Assembly: GCF_001625305.1 (NCBI RefSeq)
Contig: NW_017803921.1
Span: 2,559,790-2,623,789 of the forward strand
Source: Branchiostoma belcheri
Taxonomy: Eukaryota; Chordata; Leptocardii; Amphioxiformes; Branchiostomatidae
Direction: 5' to 3'
Length of the DNA: 64,000 nucleotides
The notes below the pieces were generated by a model. The model made no database searches and was not told the origin of the DNA. It saw only the letters and a list, made by a program, of their open reading frames with translations. Made by a program: the position numbers and the translations under genes. Each line of letters begins with the position of its first letter. Positions within the stretch are counted from its first letter, which is position 1. Positions 58,701 to 64,000 of this stretch are shown here, piece after piece.

Positions 58701-58723
58701 TGACGTCATCGACCATGACGTCA
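58701..58723. promoter_or_regulatory. Two perfect CRE motifs 7 bases apart
   Basis: TGACGTCA at 58701..58708 and again at 58716..58723, in GC-rich sequence 1.6 kb upstream of the predicted first exon at 60340 and 4.7 kb upstream of the sulfotransferase start. These are consensus CREB/ATF sites; use is inferred. Confidence 0.5.
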
Positions 58724-60339
58724 TACTCGGTACCGGTGCACCTGTTTCTGAACACAGTTGTTGTTTGGTTATGTCGTTTAGAATCGCTTAGCTCTCGTGT
58801 GTTCTAGGTAACATAAAAGAATGTCAAATTGTAAGTTAGACAAACAATATTGTAAGCTGGAACGCCAATCTCTTGTTGGTAGTTAGTGTTTTGATTCAAT
58901 TGTTTTACACTGAATAATTTTAGGGTTAAAACATATTCATAATTGTTATGATGAGCTCTCATAGATAAAATCTCTTATCCTTAAAAAAAAACTGGAGTAT
59001 TTTTAATCGAAACATGACTAGAATAGATTTATCGATGTGTTTTTTTTTTCAATTGACCTGGAGTCAGTATTTAGCTAGAAATATTGATGGCGTTTTTATA
59101 GTCGTTATAATCATTATATATCCATGTTATAATGTTGCAGTCAAGCCATCGTCTTTCAGATGAAACAGCAAATAAAAGTACTAAGGCTCTAATGCACATA
59201 GAACAAATCAGACTAGGGCGTTGTAACCTATAATGTTGGTTATAGTCACCTGTTGTCTGACAGATTTTACCTAACCAAACCGTGGACTTTTTAGCTTGCA
59301 GTACTAAAGACAAACAGATACCGTTTAGTCATTGTTTGAGAGCCCAAGTTTACCGAAAAGCTTTACGAAAACAATCCCACACAAGGGCCGAATCTCACAC
59401 AGGTGTAAGTGGTGGATGTTGGGGCCCATTTGTACTGTCCCTGGGCTAAGTAAACAGCCAGTGTTGGTCCTTGTTAATCATTGTCCCCGTGCCTATCACA
59501 GTTAGCGGTGAATCAACAACCCACGACAAGTCACTGTGTTCAAAATTCCTACCTCGCCAGGTAAAGTTTGAGGTAAATTCTTTAATGTTGTTAGACATTT
59601 AGTACAGTAGGTGGGCATATCTTTCAGTCACAGGAAACTGGCAGGATTTTCAGAGGAAAAGTCGTGTAGATTTCTGTCAGTGGGACACTGTTGGTCGACT
59701 TTTTCCGTCTGCGATAGGTAACGTTACGTTTTATGGTCACCATCCAACACTGGTGTTACCAAATCGATGTATGTGTACGTACGTAAAAAGGTATGTTAAT
59801 TTTCGATTTTTAGCAAGAAAACGGACACAGAGTTTATAAAGTAAAACGGAAAATCCGGTCATTTTTTGCATTTGGCACTTTTTGGCTCTGCAAGAGGACT
59901 ATTTTTCTTCACATGTTTTTGGTTTGATGATGGCAACCAAGCGTAACAAAATCATATGATATGAAAAAGTAAAAGATCCTTAATATTTTCATTTTACAGT
60001 GTAACGTTGACAAATTCGAGCATATGGAATACGAAATCGTAGTCTCAGAAAAAGTAAAAGTTTCTAAAAATTCTTATTTTTAAAAATAAATTCATGAGGG
60101 TGCTTGAGGTGTCACGCTTATGTAAACACGTCACACCCAATAGGAGCTGGTGGCAAAGGTTCCCTTGATTCAACAGTACTGTAACGGTCACTGCAGGTTT
60201 GAACAGCGTCACCTGGGTAGAAGACCGTCCCACGAACAGGCGCCATAGCGCGAGGCTGCAGGCTGAGGGAAGCTACCATCGGACGACTTTGCTCCTCGAA
60301 TTTCACGCAAATTCGAGTAGGATTACAACTCCCTGAGGC

Positions 60340-60356
60340 ATGGGGGACGAAAAAAA
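60340..60356 (+). CDS. Predicted first coding exon of a membrane protein gene
   Basis: ATG followed by GDEK and AA, then donor GTAAGT at 60357. It ends after codon position 2, which is what the exon at 63932 needs; joined they read MGDEKKRRGGVKNWSTKRL and then a hydrophobic stretch. The sequence upstream is GC-richer and could be 5' UTR. This is a phase-supported prediction from a very short exon, so confidence is moderate. Confidence 0.5.
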
Positions 60357-63300
60357 GTAAGTTTGTATACCTTTTCAACAATTTCTGTCAGAAAATGAGA
60401 GATACTGAGGTAAAAAGTGGAGTTTGGAATCTAACACGTGTCCTTGCTGGATTTTGTGCAAACTACTGTACTTTGTGGCAATATGGCGGCCATTTCTCAG
60501 TTTGCGCGCCATTATTGAAAACGTCAGTTTTAAACTTTTATAAACTGATGAAAAGGTGTGAAAGGACTCTTCAAACGTGCCACATGCGTTTGCATGTGAA
60601 ATGTGGAAGATATAATGATATTTTCCACAGAGAAATAGTTATAAAAAGGAAATCTTATATAAAAAAGCTAGATAATCAGTATGCTCTAAACGTCCTCTAA
60701 TTTGTTACTATAATGTTAGGATGTTGGCTAAAATCAACTTGGTCACCGAAGTTCTAAAACATAATGTACAAATGTTATTAAAATGTTATTAAGTTTAAAA
60801 CGAACATTATCAACAAATTTCAAACATGAAACTTAACAGGAACACTGAATTATCAGTTATTGATATGAAAGGTTTATTTTCACCTAAATATGCAACATTT
60901 TCATTTCTGTCGCGAATGTGGCTCTATTTTCACCATTGACATATTCTAACTTTTTGAAAAAAAGATATTTGGTTGTCTTGAAGGGTTTTTCGTGATTTTT
61001 TTTTCAGAATTTTTGCGTAGATTCCGTTGGTGAACTTTGGACAGTCTCTGTACGCATGTTTGCGCGGCAAAAATAACTGTTGTCTCTCACACAAATTTAA
61101 AACCAACGTTTTTATATGATATACAGTATTTTTCATCCATCTTGTTAGGAACATCGCAATGTGTAGTAATAGGCGCATCTACCGAACTATGTTTCGCTCA
61201 TTAGCCACTGGAGTTGTGAGGAAACTGTTTTTTTTTACGAGAGCCAACATATTTTTCGCTGAGTTATTTGATCTAAGCTTGTCCATAAGGGCACCCAACT
61301 CAAAGATTTGCTGGACAACTGCATAAAATAGTGCGGTGGTGACCAAAATGGCCATAAAACCCTGGTTGTTTTAGCCAAATACTTGTCGGCGCCATGTGTG
61401 TTTTATACGCAAATACGGTCGCGTATGTACGCCGAAGTCATTTTTTTTATTCCAGCTCGCCTCTATCTCAAATTTAGAACGTTTAAGTTTTTTTAGAATT
61501 CTAAATGATGTTATGCAAAAAGAGTCAAACTGACAGTTAAAAAATATTAGCTTCTATGTCTAGTTTGCATGTATGTTAGACCTCTCTCCGTTTTAGAGAA
61601 TTGGAATCATATGAAAACTTCCTTTATGTGTTTCGCCATGATAATCATTTGTTTAACAGCTTGAATTTTCTTGCATGTATTTTAAAGTATCTAGGCAGAG
61701 AGTTGGTTGTATATCGTACTGTCGTACATCAAACTAAAAATACCGTTTTACCATCTTTTCCTAAGTTTAGGTTTGTAGGAGAGCTCTACGTTTAAAACGT
61801 GCAACTGTGTGCTTTAAGCCATACTTTAAAGCAGGTTTCGGTAAAGATTTGAAGTAAAAATGAATTGTGTTTTCAGTTGAAATCTAAGCAAATTGAAGAT
61901 ACACAACTGTACCACCCAACCTCCGACTTTGAGTTACGGTAGAGTGATTTTTCTAGGGGAAGCCGTATCAGTTGCATGTTTCCTTTGTTTAGCCACTTTG
62001 CAGTGAAACATTACTCTGATGTGTACACGTGTGTGTGAGTGTGTTCGTGTGCCCGAGGTACCCAATGCAATTTCAGGGCGGCAAAAAAATAGCAGCCGGC
62101 CAAACGAAAAATAGCAAAAAAGCATCCGTTTTCCGCATGTTTGCCTCACAGATGTCAGTATGATATAGGACAGGGTGAACCTTGACTTTGAAAATCCAGT
62201 CTTGCCGCTCTGAAATCTTATCGGATGCCTTCAAGCACATCAAGTAGCTTACAGTCTTTGTAGCTGGCGGGGTATTAGTAAGAACAGCAGGATTTTCCGC
62301 CAAATTGACAGGCAAATGCATGGTACATCCAAGTAACTGATCCTATCTTGTGCTAACAGATTATTTCCTATTCAAACTCAAGCCAAGGGTCGTGGCAGGG
62401 TCACACATAAGCCGTGCCATGTTAGCTGACCGCCTCGTGGCACGGACTGGTACGCCTGGCTGTATACTATGACTCAGCGCCGCTTTCTCTGCATTATACA
62501 GACACTGTAAAAGATTAACAGCTGAATTCTTAGCTCCCTTTCATAAATTTAACAAATACTCCCGCTTGTAAACCAGGAGTATATTCGTTCTACATGGAAA
62601 TGAATCAGAAAGAATACTGCAATTTGTAGACGGTTTCTGTCCGTTTATAGTTCTCGTTTTTGAATGGGAACTGTTTGTTGTTTGAGAACTCGTGCTACGG
62701 ACGGTACCTAGCCTCTAAACTGGCCCGACCTGCCTACGTTTTGTTTGCCAAGGTGCCCGCCAAATAAATGGAGAACAAACAAAACCGTTACACCTGTCGC
62801 ACCCCTGGCCACCATATAAGGAGACCCGTCTTACGGGCCTCAGGCGTGACGTGGCATGGTGGTGGAAAAATGGCGGGACGTGAAACAAAAATGGCGGAAC
62901 TGCAAAGGTTAACAGATAAAAAAACAACGCTGTAGGATATCTTAGAATCCCAGATTGACCAAACAAAGCTAGATTATTCCATCTGACATCGTCTAAACAA
63001 AAACGTAGAACAGTAAAAAAATGTTGCTAAATTGTTGCCGTAAGGCTGAAAACGGTTGCAAACTGCCTGTCGGGAAATGTATTTGAATTGAATATTGGCG
63101 GGGGTGAAAAGATTTAAATGAACTTATACATCAATATACAAAAAACATTAGAATTTTGGAAGATTCTATTGTTTTCTTCTTTATGCCTGTGATATTTAGA
63201 GACTAGCATTTGTACATTCGTGCCTGGTCGCTCGTTCCACCGTCTTTGTAGTCATGCAAGTGGCCGTCATTTATCATCATTTAACGTTAGTAGGTAGACG

Positions 63301-63931
63301 ATTTAGGAGCAGTCCGTGGTGTTCCTTCGCACAGTAAACAATTACAGAAAACTTTACAACATTGCTTAAGTTTAGCCTGGGTGTCCGACTGTTGCCAGGG
63401 CTAGTATACAGGCTACGCCAGCTCCTTCGCTCCAGGTCCAAGATGTTCCCCCAAAAAATTACCCCCTCAGGTAGCCTTCGATCTTCACATGGTCTAACTT
63501 TGGGCGCTGAGAACAGTCTGGCACCCGAACTATATAACATAGGCGTGGGGGTCTCGATGGGGCAAACGAGCAAGCCGGAGTTTCCAGTATTCCTGGGACG
63601 AATTCTAAGCGATTACCAAATATCCAGGGCTTTCTTGAGCACCTCACAGGGTCTATAAGTCGTATTAAGGGGCTGTTTCAAATAGTTGTCATTTGCATAT
63701 TGTTGGGCTTAGCCAGGTGGAGGGAACATTCTGCATTTACTTGCAAATGTTCCTGTCTAGCTAGCTTTACCAATATGTGTTGTATCTAGAATCGTACGTA
63801 ACCATGCTCAGGCACGGTTGTGGATAGTCCACGCGTGTCCACAACATGAGGCAAATCTACGTTCAGGCATAGAACTAGATAGGCATGGTCCTGAATACGC
63901 TAATATGTTGATTCCTTGTCGTGTATTACAG
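60357..63931. other. Predicted first intron of the right-end gene
   Basis: Contains YY1-like ATGGCGGCCAT at 60483..60493, ATGGCGGG at 62870 and ATGGCGGA at 62891, a TTAA-type MITE and GC-richer sequence near 63370..63640 open on both strands. No other exon recognised. Confidence 0.4.
62055..62230 (-). mobile_element. TTAA-type MITE, deleted copy
   Basis: GTACCCAATGCAATTTCAGG and GCTCTGAAATCTTATCGGAT flank TTTGCCTCACAGATGTCAGT and CTTGACTTTGAAAATCCAGT. Confidence 0.7.
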
Positions 63932-64000
63932 GCGGAGAGGCGGGGTGAAGAACTGGTCCACCAAGCGGCTGGTTCTGCTGGCGATCGTGGTGGTGCTGTT
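63932..64000 (+). CDS. Second exon of a probable type II membrane protein, runs off window
   Basis: Acceptor TTACAG ends at 63931. Read after one leading base it gives RRGGVKNWSTKRLVLLAIVV and VL, a basic segment followed by the start of a hydrophobic span, open to the window edge. High GC and Leu/Val codons stand out from the AT-rich flanks. A basic N-terminus before a span suggests N-in topology. Family not identifiable from 22 codons. Confidence 0.6.

Larger units (their letters stand above)
53967..60339. other. Intergenic region between divergent genes
   Basis: 6.4 kb between the minus-strand sulfotransferase start and the plus-strand predicted exon at 60340. Holds a TWA-type MITE, two TTAA-type MITEs, imperfect CTACTGAA.TTC..ACAA tandem units near 55150..55225, paired CREs and CCAAT-like GACCAATCA at 56768 and 57890. 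No coding exon recognised. Promoters of both genes should lie within it, but no core promoter could be placed. Confidence 0.5.

Overview
This is an intron-rich animal (metazoan) genomic window. It is AT-leaning, has many small non-autonomous DNA transposons in introns, and its exons are joined by GT-AG splice sites. Intron sizes, repeat style and protein similarity suggest an invertebrate deuterostome, most likely an amphioxus (Branchiostoma). The species is inferred from recollection of such sequences, not proven.

Region 1 (1 to about 50.3 kb, + strand) is almost entirely one gene, an orthologue of the secretory-granule receptor pseudophosphatase IA-2/phogrin (PTPRN/PTPRN2). I assembled 21 exons between 1887 and 46675 by matching splice sites and codon phase. 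In order they encode the RESP18-like luminal domain, a long acidic luminal linker, a Lys-Lys convertase-type site, the membrane-proximal mature ectodomain, one transmembrane segment, the cytoplasmic linker and the tyrosine-phosphatase-like domain up to the stop. Only the signal-peptide exon(s) are missing, presumably left of the window. The phosphatase domain carries substitutions typical of this inactive family (WPQ in place of WPD, HCSDG in place of HCSAG). One exon (43938..44106) carries two extra bases that break the frame in the sequence as given.

Region 2 (about 50.7 to 54 kb, - strand) is a complete five-exon gene, convergent with the first, for a 466-residue N-terminally membrane-anchored sulfotransferase-like protein with recognisable PAPS-binding motifs. 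Region 3 (54 to 64 kb) is intergenic DNA with repeats and a pair of perfect CRE motifs. It is followed by the 5' end of a + strand gene for a probable single-pass membrane protein: predicted first exon 60340..60356, second exon from 63932 running off the window.

The introns hold several transposon families recognised by repeated copies and target-site duplications: a TTAA-flanked MITE (about 16 copies), a TWA-flanked PIF/Harbinger-like MITE with GGCCACACC ends, a second TWA family with GGCCATGTTGATT ends, hAT-like elements, a foldback element, and tRNA-derived SINEs, one nested inside a MITE. Two unusually GC-rich, repeat-poor blocks (31.4-31.8 and 32.9-33.4 kb), a paired RFX X-box motif and seven perfect TGACGTCA motifs are candidate regulatory DNA. 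I found no new multi-gene system. The most notable items are the IA-2 gene structure with its pseudo-active site and frame break, the anchored sulfotransferase, and the candidate regulatory sites.
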